From Gammaproteobacteria bacterium (GTDB lineage Bacteria; Pseudomonadota; Gammaproteobacteria; Steroidobacterales; GCA-2729495), in NCBI GenBank assembly GCA_023150055.1, contig JAKLLP010000014.1, positions 3,040-9,705 of the forward strand: DNA of 6,666 nucleotides, read 5' to 3'. Under the pieces are notes generated by a model. It had not been told where the DNA came from. It did not search any database and saw only the letters and a program-made list of their open reading frames with translations. This document shows, piece by piece, positions 6,002-6,666 of the stretch (position 1 is the stretch's first letter; every line of letters begins with the position of its first letter). The position numbers and the translations under genes were made by a program.

Positions 6002-6666
6002 TTCGCCCCACCGCCGCGGAGGAACGCGCCCACTGTTGCGCCGAGTTCCTCGCGCAGCTCCGCCAGCGTGGAGAAATAGGGGTCGACCGCCGCGAGCTGA
6101 TCGAGAAGCGGCTGGTAACCAGCCCCGAATTGCCCGAGCCAGGTGCGGAAGTCGTCGGTGCGCACCGGTTCCCGCCAGCGCGCGTCGATGACGTGGTAAT
6201 AGAGACTGCCGAGCGACATCGACGGGATCGCTGTCGCCAGGGCGGCTGGCTCATGAATGCGCACGCCGGTGTCGAAGACGACTGTCTGGCAGCGACGGAA
6301 GTGAAACTGACGGTCACGACGCGAGAACTGCACGTCGGTTTCGTCGAGGCGGACCTCGATCGCGTCGAGCAATTCCTGGCGCAGTTCCTCGAGGTCCGTG
6401 AAATCGGCCGGATCGATGATCGCCAGTCGCTCGGACAGCGTCTCGTCGTGCAGGCAATGGCGGATCCACGCGGCGAAATCGTTGTGGAATTCCGTGTCGT
6501 CGAGGCGTGGCCGCAGCAACCGGCCCCAGAAGTGGTAGTAAATGCTTTCCTTGGGGACATCGAGCAGCCCGTCGCGCAGTTCCCGCAGGGTCTGGGCGCG
6601 CCGTCCGGTGGCGATGGCCACGAGCGCGCAGTCGCGCACCTCGAAGGGGTGAGTGCCCGGGCTCAC
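5998..6666 (-). CDS. DUF5752-like protein with two tandem repeats, 5' end at window edge
   Basis: Function unknown. The protein resembles the DUF5752 family, whose genes I recall next to treT-type glycosyltransferase genes. This family call comes from memory of the pattern, not a search. The frame is open to the right edge; the first codon in the window is GTG (6666-6664), which may be the true start or an internal valine. It encodes 222 residues, acidic and soluble, with no signal peptide or membrane segment visible. The protein is an internal duplication. Repeat one (about 8-110) begins FEVRDC and contains SIYYHFW, then LAIIDPADFTDLEELRQELL. Repeat two (about 121-215) begins FHFRRC and contains SLYYHVI, then LAAVDPYFSTLAELREEL. 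The YYH motif and the Asp-Pro plus Leu/Glu-rich helix are the best-kept parts. The match of both repeat starts suggests that few residues are missing. It overlaps treT by 4 bases, which suggests a partner or accessory role to the glycosyltransferase (inference). Confidence 0.75.
   Translation of the reverse strand: MSPGTHPFEVRDCALVAIATGRRAQTLRELRDGLLDVPKESIYYHFWGRLLRPRLDDTEFHNDFAAWIRHCLHDETLSERLAIIDPADFTDLEELRQELLDAIEVRLDETDVQFSRRDRQFHFRRCQTVVFDTGVRIHEPAALATAIPSMSLGSLYYHVIDARWREPVRTDDFRTWLGQFGAGYQPLLDQLAAVDPYFSTLAELREELGATVGAFLRGGGAK

Noticed and set aside
3950..6079. A 709-codon plus-strand open frame opposite otsB and treT.
   Set aside because: It lies antisense to two genes with complete catalytic motifs. 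Its translation is rich in Arg, Asp, His, Gln and Val with no recognisable motif, as expected for an antisense frame of G+C-rich codons. Its length alone is not evidence here.

Overview
The window is dense, G+C-rich bacterial DNA. Every convincing gene lies on the minus strand. The gene content (separate OtsA and OtsB, a five-helix MscS-type channel, a COG3904-like ClpP-fold membrane protein) and the base composition suggest a proteobacterium, perhaps a gammaproteobacterium. This is an inference from recalled family resemblance. No marker gene here fixes the taxonomy.

Reading in the direction of transcription, from high to low coordinates: (1) 6666-5998, a two-repeat DUF5752-like protein whose 5' end is at or just beyond the window edge; (2) 6001-4757, a TreT-type GT4 glycosyltransferase; (3) 4753-3938, trehalose-6-phosphate phosphatase OtsB; (4) 3941-2874, an MscS-family mechanosensitive channel; (5) 2877-1315, trehalose-6-phosphate synthase OtsA; (6) about 1340-450, a membrane-anchored ClpP/crotonase-fold protein; (7) 360-1, the N-terminal part of a multi-pass membrane protein resembling CPBP (CAAX-like) proteins, cut by the left edge.

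Genes 1 to 5 form one tightly packed operon. Three of its four junctions are ATGA stop/start overlaps and the fourth has a gap of only 3 bases, so the proteins are probably made in coupled amounts. Genes 6 and 7 may be co-transcribed, but the evidence is weaker. The operon promoter must lie to the right of the window.

Together the genes read as an osmotic-stress module. OtsA joins UDP-glucose (or another NDP-glucose) to glucose-6-phosphate, and OtsB removes the phosphate to give trehalose. A TreT-like enzyme could make or break trehalose in one step from NDP-glucose and glucose. The MscS channel would relieve turgor when osmolarity falls. The combination of a TreT-like GT, TPS, TPP and MscS recalls the trehalose operon of the archaeon Thermoproteus tenax, where the GT activates a fused TPS/TPP enzyme. 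Here TPS and TPP are separate, the channel gene sits between them, and a DUF5752-like gene precedes the GT. This is the most interesting feature of the window.

The only non-coding stretch of note is 361-449 (89 bases), which holds at best a weak promoter candidate. I found no RNA genes, insertion sequences, CRISPR arrays or clear rho-independent terminators.
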